The notes under the pieces were generated by a model, which was not told the origin of the DNA, ran no database searches, and was given only the letters and a program-made list of their open reading frames with translations. Source: Paraflavitalea devenefica (lineage in GTDB: Bacteria; Bacteroidota; Bacteroidia; Chitinophagales; Chitinophagaceae). From it: a DNA stretch of 64,000 bases. The stretch lies in NCBI RefSeq assembly GCF_011759375.1, contig NZ_JAARML010000003.1, positions 434,001 to 498,000 of the forward strand. The letters are read 5' to 3'. The position numbers and the translations under genes are program-made. Below, one piece after another: positions 1 through 7,977 of the stretch. The stretch's first letter is position 1. Each line of letters starts with the position of its first letter.

Positions 1-21
1 AATACAAAACAATCCCAGGCG

Positions 22-1218
22 GTGATGGGTGCATTGTTCTTAATATTAGGACTGTTTGGTATTACCCTGCCATTGCTCCAGGCGGTGAAAGCACATTTTA
101 CGGCATTGCCGGCGGGGCTTATGAGAAAACTCTATTGGTACCATATCCTGTTTGCTGCCATTTACTACATCTATGTACAATCTTCTGCCTCGGATTCCGT
201 GGCTTATTACGAGCGTTCACAAACGGAGTATGAAAGCTGGGCAGCAGCCTATGGCACCGGCACGCCTTTTATTGATTTCCTGGCATGGCCATTTATCAAC
301 TATCTCGGGTTCTCTTATGAAATGATGATGGTATTATTTGCCTGGCTCGGTTACTGGGGATTTGTTTTTTTCTACATTGTATTCCGGGAAAACATTCGCT
401 TTAAACATTCCCTGCAGGGCATTGACCTGGTAAGCCTCATCATCTTTTTGCCCAATATGCACTATTGGACAGCCTCACTGGGCAAGGGGTCTGTTATATT
501 TCTCGCTCTTGGCATGGCCATGTATGGCCTCAGCCGGTTGAAGAGCAGGAAGATCGCTTTGCTCATTGGGTTACTGATCATCTATCATGTACGCCCCCAC
601 GTGTTTTTCCTGATGGGCCTCGGTATCCTGGCAGGATTGATAACAGCGAGGGCAAGAGTACCGTGGTATCAAAAGCTCCTCGTATTTGCAGGGGTGGGAG
701 TAGCTGTCTTCTTTTTGTATGATGATGTCATGGCCTTTGCCAACCTGGACAGTGAGAACCTGCTGGAGAGTTTTGATCAGCTTGCCGCTCAACGTTCTGT
801 GGAGCTGGCCAAAGCCGGTTCCGGAATTGATATTTCGGGTTATCCACTGCCATTGAAGCTATTTACCTTTTGGTTCCGCCCGCTGTTTGTGGATGCACCC
901 GGTCCCATTGGCTTCATTGTATCTTTTGAAAACCTGTTCTACTTATGGATGGCTGCCGGCGTGTTCAACGGTAACTTTACCGGGTTCATGCGAAAAAGTC
1001 CGGCACTGGTAAAAACCAGTGCAGTTGTTTTCCTGGCCACTTCCTTTGCTTTATCCGGCGCCCTATCCAACCTCGGCATCATCATCCGGCAAAAAAGTAT
1101 GGTCATGTATTTTTTTCTCTTCATCCTGCTCGCCTTCATGGATTATAAAAAAGGCATCGTAGTCAATAAAAAGAAAAAGGCTATGGAAAGGAGGCTGTCA
1201 CAGGCCCCTGCTCTGTAA
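22..1218 (+). CDS. Polysaccharide polymerase-like multi-pass membrane protein (Wzy/EpsG type)
   Basis: The 398-residue product is almost wholly hydrophobic, with about ten membrane segments separated by short loops, and a basic tail (KKKKK near residue 385). This layout fits the O-antigen/EpsG-like polymerases that join lipid-linked repeat units at the periplasmic face. Such proteins are poorly conserved, so the call rests on topology and on the glycan genes that follow directly. The reading frame stays open to base 1, so the true start may lie before the window; GTG at 22 and ATG at 25 are the first starts visible. No flippase or export gene is visible, so those probably lie upstream. An exporter is a less likely alternative. 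Confidence 0.6.
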   Translation: MMGALFLILGLFGITLPLLQAVKAHFTALPAGLMRKLYWYHILFAAIYYIYVQSSASDSVAYYERSQTEYESWAAAYGTGTPFIDFLAWPFINYLGFSYEMMMVLFAWLGYWGFVFFYIVFRENIRFKHSLQGIDLVSLIIFLPNMHYWTASLGKGSVIFLALGMAMYGLSRLKSRKIALLIGLLIIYHVRPHVFFLMGLGILAGLITARARVPWYQKLLVFAGVGVAVFFLYDDVMAFANLDSENLLESFDQLAAQRSVELAKAGSGIDISGYPLPLKLFTFWFRPLFVDAPGPIGFIVSFENLFYLWMAAGVFNGNFTGFMRKSPALVKTSAVVFLATSFALSGALSNLGIIIRQKSMVMYFFLFILLAFMDYKKGIVVNKKKKAMERRLSQAPAL

Positions 1219-1249
1219 GAAGTGCTACATCTAAGAAAATCCTTGCAAT

Positions 1250-2284
1250 ATGGAAGGCATCTTTACTATATCACTCGATTTTGAACTCCACTGGGGCGTC
1301 TTTGATAAAAAGGACCGGCAGAAAAGAGCAGCCTGTTACCGGAATACCCTGCAGTTAATACCCCGTATGCTGGAGCAGTTTGCTGCCGCCAACGTACATG
1401 TAACCTGGGCTACGGTAGGAAGTTTATTTGCAAAAGACCAGCAGGAGTGGGAATTGTTGAAGCCGGCCATTGAGCCCGGCTACAGCCTGGAGCAATATTC
1501 AGCTTACCGGTGGGTAGCGCAGCATGGACTTTCTCCGCAATACCACTGGGCGCATTTTGCCCCGCAAACCATTAAAGAAATCCTCCGTTATCCCGGACAG
1601 GAACTGGGTTCACATACCTTCAGTCATTTCTATTGCCTGGAACAACAGCACGAGCCAATGGCTTTTGAAGCTGATTGCCGGGCAGCACAAAGGGCGGCTG
1701 CCTTGTTCAATACAAAACTTACCTCCCTGGTATTCCCCAGGAATCAATTCAACCCGGCTTATCTCAAAACATGCTTCGAACAAGGCATTACTACTATACG
1801 TACCAATCCGGTTCACTGGTTCTGGAGCCCCGTGAGCAACAGGGGGGCGGGCATTCTCCGTAAAATAATGCGCACAGCAGATGCGTATATACAGGTAGGT
1901 GGTACCAGGACCTCTTACCCGTTGAGCAGTGTCCAGGTAATACCAGGTGAGCCATTACGTTTACCTGCCAGCCGCTTTCTGCGCCCCTGGCGATCTGAAT
2001 ACAGGTTTGCCAACAAATGGCGTTTAAGGCGGCTATGCCAGGAACTGCGTACGGCTGCCATCCGGAAAGAATGCTATCACCTTTGGTGGCACCCGGAAAA
2101 CTTTGGCGATCATCCGGAAGAAAACATGGAAAGCCTTCGCATCCTGTTACAGCAATACACAACATGCAGGGAGCAATATGGTATGAAAAGCTGGAACATG
2201 GGAGAGTATGCCACCCATCTGTTTGGAGTAAGTCAGCAAAATTGTATACAAAGCCATGTTGGTGCGACCAGCTACCCCCAATGA
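1250..2284 (+). CDS. Polysaccharide deacetylase family protein (NodB-like)
   Basis: The 344-residue protein starts with the strand SLDFELHWG (residues 8-16), where D10 takes the place of the first metal-binding/catalytic Asp of NodB domains. SHTFSH follows at residues 121-126, giving the metal ligands H122 and H126. There is no signal peptide, so it probably acts in the cytoplasm on a lipid-linked sugar or sugar nucleotide, removing an N- or O-acetyl group. It begins 31 bp after the polymerase-like gene and overlaps the next gene by 29 bp, so it belongs to the glycan operon. The substrate cannot be told from sequence. Confidence 0.8.
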   Translation: MEGIFTISLDFELHWGVFDKKDRQKRAACYRNTLQLIPRMLEQFAAANVHVTWATVGSLFAKDQQEWELLKPAIEPGYSLEQYSAYRWVAQHGLSPQYHWAHFAPQTIKEILRYPGQELGSHTFSHFYCLEQQHEPMAFEADCRAAQRAAALFNTKLTSLVFPRNQFNPAYLKTCFEQGITTIRTNPVHWFWSPVSNRGAGILRKIMRTADAYIQVGGTRTSYPLSSVQVIPGEPLRLPASRFLRPWRSEYRFANKWRLRRLCQELRTAAIRKECYHLWWHPENFGDHPEENMESLRILLQQYTTCREQYGMKSWNMGEYATHLFGVSQQNCIQSHVGATSYPQ

Positions 2285-3254
2285 CAGGACGGCGATCATA
2301 GACCTGCTCCGTAAATCACTGGGTGAATCGTCTATTCCCAAATCAGAAGCTTTATGGCAGTGGAAACATGAGCAAAATCCGTTTGGACCCTCTTACATAT
2401 TGGTGGCGGAAGAAGAGGGGCAGCTCATTGGGGTCAGGGCCTTTATGCAATGGGAGTGGGTGCGCAATGGAAAAATATACAGGGCTGTCCGTGCGGTGGA
2501 TACAGCCACCCATCCGGATTTCCAGGGAAAAGGGATCTTTAAAAAACTTACACTGCAGCAAGCGGAGAGTTGCCGCCAACAGGGTGTATTGTTTGTATTC
2601 AATACACCCAACGGGCAAAGCCGGCCCGGCTATTTGAAAATGGGATGGATAGTACAGGGCAGAATGCCGCTCAAGTGCAAACTTCTGCGGCCTTTCTCCA
2701 TAGTCCGGGTCCGGCTTTTTGACAAAAAAAAATATGCCCGCCAGGAAGGAGATCCGACTCCTTTCCAGAAGTGGACATTTGATGTATTGAATATCCCGGA
2801 TGATTACGTTCAGCAGGAGGGACAGTTATCAACGGTGCTTTCACCGCAGTACATATCCTGGCGGTATGCTAATAATCCACTGTACACCTACAATTATTTT
2901 ACCGATCAGGAGCAGTTCCTGCTCATCGGCCGTATCAAGCGGCATGCTTATGCCAAAGAGCTGCGGCTGGTTGATTTTGTGCAGTTCGACCTACGCGCCG
3001 ATGAGTCTTACTTACGCAAGGCCATTAAAAAGCAGGTACTGTCATTTTGTGAGCAGCACCAGATAGATTTTATCTCCTTCTCCGGTTACCAGTACCGGGC
3101 TTACCGGCGCTGCTTCCGGTGGATGGGCTTATTGCCGGTACGGCAATTGGGGCCTGTAATTACGCTGAAGGACCTTAACATGCAGGAGAATTTTAAGTAT
3201 TTATTAAACACCAAAAACTGGTGTTATTCCATCGGTGACCTGGAGTTGTTTTAA
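2256..3254 (+). CDS. GNAT-family N-acetyltransferase
   Basis: The product has 332 residues. The N-terminal half has the GNAT fold with acetyl-CoA motif A at Q90-G91-K92-G93, after VDTATHPDF, followed by a Q-rich helix. The C-terminal half (about 150-332) is longer than a single GNAT domain and could be a second, degenerate GNAT or FemAB-like half. It overlaps the deacetylase by 29 bp, implying translational coupling. In this context it may acylate an amino sugar, possibly the step done by PglD in bacillosamine pathways, since no PglD homologue is present; this is inference. Confidence 0.75.
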   Translation: MLVRPATPNDRTAIIDLLRKSLGESSIPKSEALWQWKHEQNPFGPSYILVAEEEGQLIGVRAFMQWEWVRNGKIYRAVRAVDTATHPDFQGKGIFKKLTLQQAESCRQQGVLFVFNTPNGQSRPGYLKMGWIVQGRMPLKCKLLRPFSIVRVRLFDKKKYARQEGDPTPFQKWTFDVLNIPDDYVQQEGQLSTVLSPQYISWRYANNPLYTYNYFTDQEQFLLIGRIKRHAYAKELRLVDFVQFDLRADESYLRKAIKKQVLSFCEQHQIDFISFSGYQYRAYRRCFRWMGLLPVRQLGPVITLKDLNMQENFKYLLNTKNWCYSIGDLELF

Positions 3255-3272
3255 CAACTTATACAGCGGATG

Positions 3273-3390
3273 CTCATTCCTCCGGGAGCTGCGCTGCCGC
3301 GCGCTCCATGTGAGGAATGAGTACCGCACCAACGAAGCAAAAGAAAGTCGAAGCAAACGCCCACTTGCCATTCACCACTCACCACTTGCC
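3273..3390 (+). repeat. Intergenic repeat: hairpin, TCGAAGCAAACG core and 7-bp-period array
   Basis: The gap before the GT4 gene holds three parts. First is a stem with perfect 10-bp arms (3273-3282 CTCATTCCTC and 3312-3321 GAGGAATGAG) enclosing a GC-rich inner hairpin. Second is the core TCGAAGCAAACG (3348-3359), found also at 7907, 15246 and 31003. Third is a heptamer array at 3361-3390 (CCACTTG, CCATTCA, CCACTCA, CCACTTG, CC). It ends 3 bp before the GT4 start codon. It resembles REP-like elements, but no matching transposase is in the window. Confidence 0.7.
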
Positions 3391-3393
3391 AAA

Positions 3394-4584
3394 ATGAAGC
3401 CAAAACTCATCCGCATCACTACAGTACCTGTTTCATTGAAAGTATTGTTGCGGCAGCAGCTCCAATTCATGTCGGACCATTTTGAAATACTGGCCGTTTC
3501 ATCGCCCGGTAAGGAGCTGGAAGAAGCAGGCGGGAATGAAGGCGTAAGAACTGTGCCTGTTGCTATGACGCGGTCCATTACACCACTGAAAGACCTGAAG
3601 GCTTTATGGCGCTTATACCGGTTATTCAAAAAAGAAAAGCCAGACATAGTACACACCCATACGCCCAAAGCCGGGCTGCTGGGAATGATAGCGGCGCGCA
3701 TAGCCGGCGTACCCATACGGCTGCACACGGTGGCAGGACTTCCGCTCATGGAACAAAAAGGCTTCAGAAGAAAAATACTGCAATATACCGAACGTGTAAC
3801 CTATCTATGCGCTACCAAAGTATATCCCAACTCCCGTAACCTGGCCGGCTTCCTGCTGCAGCACAGGTTCTGTAAGGCTGGTAAAATACAGGTAATAGGC
3901 AATGGCAGCAGCAATGGCATTGATACGGATTTCTTCCGGTTGACCGAAGAACTGGGAGTAACGGCCAGTCAATTACGAAAAGAGCTGTCATTGGGTACCG
4001 GCGATTTTGTGTTTGTTTTTATTGGCAGGCTCGTCAGGGATAAAGGCATTGAAGAGCTGGTAGATGCTTTTATGGCATTGAAGAAAAAATATACGGGTAT
4101 AAAACTTTTGCTGGTAGGCCCCTTTGAACCCGATCTTGATCCGCTGCCGCAGCATACTGCCGCCACCATTGCGTCTGATAAAGATATTATTCACGCCGGC
4201 TTCCAGCAGGATATACGTCCCTGGCTGGCGATAAGCCATCTATTGGTATTTCCTTCCTACCGGGAAGGTTTTCCCAACGTACCCATGCAGGCCGGTTGCT
4301 TTCACCTGCCGGCCATTGTTACCGATATCAACGGTTGTAATGAGATCATAGAACAGGAGCGCAATGGATGGGTGATCCCTGTAAAGAACAGGGAGGCGCT
4401 CCGGGATGCTATGGAAATATTGATGGTCAACCAGGTGCTGTATGCCCAATTGAAAAGGCAGGCCCGGCAAATGATTGTGGAGCGGTATGAACAAAAACAT
4501 TTCTGGAGTCTCTTGTTGCATGAATACACCGATCAACTAAGCAAACATGTACCTGTATCGCCACTATGGCAAGCGGTTCATTGA
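3394..4584 (+). CDS. Glycosyltransferase family 4
   Basis: A 396-residue GT-B enzyme transferring a sugar from a nucleotide donor to a lipid-linked acceptor in the cytoplasm. The N-terminal domain has the Asp-Ile-Val-His-Thr-His pattern of GT4 enzymes (DIVHTHTPKAGLLG), and the C-terminal domain has FIGRLVRDKGI and the donor-site motif YREGFPNVPMQAG followed by DINGCNEII. The second Glu of the EX7E motif is Gln here, a variant I regard as common in this subgroup. I chose ATG 3394 because the longer frame from 3235 runs through an intergenic repeat and encodes an arginine-rich, non-conserved leader. Its 3' end overlaps the sugar transferase by 38 bp. Confidence 0.88.
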   Translation: MKPKLIRITTVPVSLKVLLRQQLQFMSDHFEILAVSSPGKELEEAGGNEGVRTVPVAMTRSITPLKDLKALWRLYRLFKKEKPDIVHTHTPKAGLLGMIAARIAGVPIRLHTVAGLPLMEQKGFRRKILQYTERVTYLCATKVYPNSRNLAGFLLQHRFCKAGKIQVIGNGSSNGIDTDFFRLTEELGVTASQLRKELSLGTGDFVFVFIGRLVRDKGIEELVDAFMALKKKYTGIKLLLVGPFEPDLDPLPQHTAATIASDKDIIHAGFQQDIRPWLAISHLLVFPSYREGFPNVPMQAGCFHLPAIVTDINGCNEIIEQERNGWVIPVKNREALRDAMEILMVNQVLYAQLKRQARQMIVERYEQKHFWSLLLHEYTDQLSKHVPVSPLWQAVH

Positions 4585-5164
4585 CCTCGTCGTTAGCTGC
4601 ATTGCTTTCGGGCTGCTGCTGCCGGTTATTGTGCTCATCACCGTGCTGCTTTGCCTGGTGAACAGGGGAGATCCTTTCTTCTTTCAGCACAGGCCCGGCA
4701 GGAATGGGCGGATATTCCGGCTGTTGAAATTCAGGACCATGAACAACAGGAAAGATGCAGCAGGCAACCTCCTGCCCGATGAAGCACGCCTTACCGGTTT
4801 TGGAAAGTTCATTCGTAAAACCTCCCTGGATGAGTTGCTGCAACTCATCAATGTGATCAAAGGCGAAATGAGCCTGATCGGTCCGCGGCCTTTATTGATA
4901 GAGTACCTGCCTTTGTATTCGGCCAGGCAAAACAGGCGGCATGAAATACGGCCGGGCATCACCGGCTGGGCGCAGGTCAACGGGCGCAATGCCATCAGTT
5001 GGGAACAGAAGTTTGAACTGGATATATGGTATGTTGATCACCTAAGCTGGCAATTGGATAATAAGATACTATGGCTTACCATAAAAAAAGTATTTAAAAC
5101 AGAAGGCATCAGCCAGCAGGGACATGCTACGATGCCCTGGTTTAAAGGCGCAGACAATTCATGA
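4547..5164 (+). CDS. Phosphoglycosyl transferase (PglC/WcaJ-type bacterial sugar transferase)
   Basis: At 205 residues it is the minimal monotopic type: a basic N-terminus, one hydrophobic re-entrant segment (residues 11-38), then the catalytic domain. Visible motifs are the KFRTM pattern (61-65), the catalytic Asp-Glu dyad D95-E96 in TSLDELLQL, GPRPLL and the PGITGWAQVNGRN segment. It moves a sugar-1-phosphate from a UDP-sugar to undecaprenyl phosphate, the first membrane step of glycan assembly. The dehydratase and aminotransferase downstream suggest a 4-amino-4,6-dideoxy sugar as substrate, as for PglC. It overlaps the GT4 gene by 38 bp and the ATP-grasp gene by 4 bp (ATGA). Confidence 0.92.
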   Translation: MYLYRHYGKRFIDLVVSCIAFGLLLPVIVLITVLLCLVNRGDPFFFQHRPGRNGRIFRLLKFRTMNNRKDAAGNLLPDEARLTGFGKFIRKTSLDELLQLINVIKGEMSLIGPRPLLIEYLPLYSARQNRRHEIRPGITGWAQVNGRNAISWEQKFELDIWYVDHLSWQLDNKILWLTIKKVFKTEGISQQGHATMPWFKGADNS

Positions 5165-6126
5165 ACATTCTTATCACATCTGCCGGACAAAGGGTTTCCC
5201 TCGTAAGGGCCTTTAAAAAGGAATTAACAAAAGCCTACCCCGGGTGCCAGGTATTTACTACCGATATGTGTCCTGAATTAAGTGCTGCCTGCAATGTATC
5301 TGACGGATATTTTCGTGTACGTAAAGTTACCGACCCGGCGTATATAGACGAACTACTGGAGCTTTGCCGCAACAACAACATTAAAATGGTGGTGCCCACC
5401 ATTGATACAGAGCTGATGGTGCTGGCATTTCAGAAAGAAATATTCAGCAGGGAAGGCATTCATATCATTATATCTTCCCCTTCCTTTATAGAGCAATGCA
5501 GGGACAAGCGGAAGACCCATGTATTCTTTCAGCAAAGAGGTATTGACATACCCGCGGCTATTGATAAACAACATCCCCGGTTCCCCTTGTTTATTAAACC
5601 TTACAACGGAAGCCTCAGCGTAGACACCTATGTTGTTCACCGGGAAGCTGATCTGTCTGAATACCACCTGACCAGTGAGCGTTTTCTTTTTATGGAATAC
5701 CTGTCCAGGGAGTACCATGATGAGTATACCGTGGATATGTATTACGACAGAACAGGTCATGTTAAATGCATCGTACCACGCAAACGCATGCTGGTAAGGG
5801 CCGGTGAGATCAATAAAGGCATCACCAGCAAGAACGGTTTGCTTACTTACCTCAAAGAAAAGCTGGCCTGGATTGAAGGCGCTGCCGGCTGTCTCACAGC
5901 GCAGTTCTTCCTGCACAGATTGTCAGCCAGGATCATTGCCATCGAGATCAATGCACGGTTTGGCGGCGGTTTCCCCCTCAGCTACCAGGCAGGGGCCAAT
6001 TACCCCGGCTGGCTCATCGAAGAATACTTTAAGGGTGGAGCAATTGCTTATACAGAAGATTGGGAAGACCAGTTATTAATGCTTCGTTATGATGATGAAG
6101 TGATCATACATGGATATACCAATTAA
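5161..6126 (+). CDS. ATP-grasp domain protein (amino-sugar or carboxylate ligase)
   Basis: The 321-residue protein has a Rossmann-like pre-ATP-grasp part starting MNILITSAGQRVSLVRAF, then the ATP-grasp core: LFIKPYNGS (nucleotide-binding lysine), EYTVDMYYD, and the metal-binding end EINARFGGGFPL. The family joins a carboxylate to an amine or thiol using ATP, through an acyl-phosphate. Its start overlaps the sugar-transferase stop as ATGA and its end overlaps the HAD gene by 17 bp. In a glycan operon it may add an amino acid or other acyl group to the 4-amino group of a sugar; that substrate is inference. Confidence 0.8.
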   Translation: MNILITSAGQRVSLVRAFKKELTKAYPGCQVFTTDMCPELSAACNVSDGYFRVRKVTDPAYIDELLELCRNNNIKMVVPTIDTELMVLAFQKEIFSREGIHIIISSPSFIEQCRDKRKTHVFFQQRGIDIPAAIDKQHPRFPLFIKPYNGSLSVDTYVVHREADLSEYHLTSERFLFMEYLSREYHDEYTVDMYYDRTGHVKCIVPRKRMLVRAGEINKGITSKNGLLTYLKEKLAWIEGAAGCLTAQFFLHRLSARIIAIEINARFGGGFPLSYQAGANYPGWLIEEYFKGGAIAYTEDWEDQLLMLRYDDEVIIHGYTN

Positions 6127-6775
6127 GCCCGGCCACTTTTTCATCTTCGACCTGGATGATACATTATTCCCTGAGATAGACTTCCTCAGGTCAGGGTTTA
6201 AGGCCATTGCTGCAAAACTGGTTCCCGTGAGCGGGATAGGTATTTATGAAGAAATGATGCAGCGGTATCATAACGGAGAGCATGTATTTCAATGGATCAT
6301 TGATCAATACCATGCATTACTGCCAGACCTTACGATGGATTGCTTATTACAGGAATACCGGGAACATGTACCGCATATCACCTTGAGCCGGGATGCTGCC
6401 GGCTTATTACAGCGTTTGGCGACGCTTTCTATTCCGGCCGGTCTCATCACCGACGGCAGAAGCATTACACAAAGGAACAAGCTGAAAGCATTGCAACTGG
6501 AAAACTACTTCCGAGATGTTATCATTTCCGAAGAATTTGGTTCAGCAAAACCCGATGAAAGGAATTACCGGTATTTCGAGGACAAATATCCTGGTCATGA
6601 ATTCTATTACTTCGGTGATAATACCGGAAAGGATTTTGTTGCGCCGGCCCGGCTTGGCTGGGTCACTGTTTGTCTCAAAGACAGGGGCACGAATATTCAT
6701 CCACAAACATTCACTGCATCCCCTTGTCCTGCCTGGGTGATCACTTCTTTCGATGACGTACAGCTTATACAGTAA
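6110..6775 (+). CDS. HAD-superfamily hydrolase
   Basis: The 221-residue protein carries all four HAD motifs: FIFDLDDTLF with nucleophile D14 and acid/base D16 (motif I), LITDGRS (II), the lysine in SAKPDERNY (III) and YYFGDNTGKDF (IV). It should be a cytoplasmic phosphatase with a helical cap. It overlaps the ATP-grasp gene by 17 bp and ends 5 bp before the aminotransferase gene, so it is probably co-translated with them. An ATP-grasp/HAD pair inside a capsule operon suggests that they act in succession on one precursor; the substrate is not known. Confidence 0.85.
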   Translation: MDIPIKPGHFFIFDLDDTLFPEIDFLRSGFKAIAAKLVPVSGIGIYEEMMQRYHNGEHVFQWIIDQYHALLPDLTMDCLLQEYREHVPHITLSRDAAGLLQRLATLSIPAGLITDGRSITQRNKLKALQLENYFRDVIISEEFGSAKPDERNYRYFEDKYPGHEFYYFGDNTGKDFVAPARLGWVTVCLKDRGTNIHPQTFTASPCPAWVITSFDDVQLIQ

Positions 6776-6780
6776 ACAGC

Positions 6781-7938
6781 ATGGAGGAAAAAATATGGTT
6801 GTCATCTCCCCACATGGGAGGCAGGGAATCAGGCTATGTGAAGGAGGCTTTTGATACCAACTGGATTGCGCCATTGGGACCGCATGTCAATGGATTTGAG
6901 CAGGACCTGAGGGCATTTTTACAGGAGGAAGTAGAAGTAGCAGCGTTAAGCTCAGGTACGGCAGCTTTACACCTGGCCCTGGTGCTGCTGGGCGTAAAAG
7001 CAGGAGATGAGGTCATTTGTCAGTCGATGACATTTGCAGCATCAGCCAATCCCATCGTATACCAGGGAGCTGTTCCGGTATTTGTGGACAGTGAAGAAGC
7101 TACCTGGAACATGTCGCCTGAATTGCTCGAACTGGCTATTCATGACCGTATACGGCTGGGTAAAAAGCCGAAAGCCATTATTGTAGTGCACCTGTATGGT
7201 ATGCCGGCCCAAATGGACACTATCCTGTCTATTGCGCGGCAATATGAAATACCGTTGATAGAAGATGCTGCTGAAGCGCTGGGCTCTGTTTATAATGGCC
7301 AACAGGCAGGTACATTCGGGGATATAGGCATCTTTTCTTTTAATGGCAATAAGATCATTACCACTTCCGGTGGTGGTGCGCTGGTATCCCGCAATGCGGA
7401 ATATGTCAGCAAGGCCAGGTTCCTGGCCACCCAGGCCCTTGATACAGCGCCGCATTATCAGCATTCACAAATAGGTTACAATTACCGTATGAGCAATGTG
7501 TGTGCGGGCATAGGCCGGGGCCAGATGGAAGTACTGCCGCAACGTATTCTCCAGCGCCGCAACAACTTTAACTTTTACAAAAAGGCCTTTGGTGACATAC
7601 CCGGCATACGGTGTATGGAAGAACCAGGCCCGGCTTATTATTCCAATCATTGGTTAACTACAGTACTCATAGAAGGGAGCCAGTTTACGCGCGAGCAAAT
7701 ACGCCTGGCGCTTATTCGCGATAACATTGATTGCAGACCCCTCTGGAAACCCATGCACCTGCAACCGGTATTTGCCGGCACGCCTTATTATGGCAACAAT
7801 ACCAGCGACCGGCTTTTTGAAGCAGGGCTATGCTTACCCTCCGGTTCCAACCTTACAGAAAACGACCTGAACAGGGTAGTGGGGCGTGTACGCGCTGCCG
7901 CCGCTATCGAAGCAAACGTACTCACCGATCACCACTGA
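6781..7938 (+). CDS. DegT/DnrJ/EryC1-family sugar aminotransferase (PglE-like)
   Basis: A 385-residue PLP enzyme that converts a nucleotide 4-keto-6-deoxy sugar to the 4-amino sugar. The N-terminal pattern WLSSPHMGGRE and FDTNWIAPLGP are typical of the PglE/PseC branch, SSGTAALHLAL binds the phosphate, EDAAEALG holds the PLP-pairing Asp, and K191 in FSFNGNKIITTSGGGA is the Schiff-base lysine. The partner dehydratase follows 39 bp downstream. The last 12 codons overlap the dispersed TCGAAGCAAACG repeat (7907-7918), so the C-terminal tail has probably been rewritten by repeat sequence. Confidence 0.9.
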   Translation: MEEKIWLSSPHMGGRESGYVKEAFDTNWIAPLGPHVNGFEQDLRAFLQEEVEVAALSSGTAALHLALVLLGVKAGDEVICQSMTFAASANPIVYQGAVPVFVDSEEATWNMSPELLELAIHDRIRLGKKPKAIIVVHLYGMPAQMDTILSIARQYEIPLIEDAAEALGSVYNGQQAGTFGDIGIFSFNGNKIITTSGGGALVSRNAEYVSKARFLATQALDTAPHYQHSQIGYNYRMSNVCAGIGRGQMEVLPQRILQRRNNFNFYKKAFGDIPGIRCMEEPGPAYYSNHWLTTVLIEGSQFTREQIRLALIRDNIDCRPLWKPMHLQPVFAGTPYYGNNTSDRLFEAGLCLPSGSNLTENDLNRVVGRVRAAAAIEANVLTDHH

Positions 7939-7977
7939 CCACTCACGGCAATCATTCACTTAAAGCTACTGCCAATC

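Noticed and set aside
3394..4584. Inactive GT4 because the second Glu of EX7E is Gln
   Set aside because: The rest of the donor site is intact, and I regard the Gln form as usual in this group of sugar transferases.
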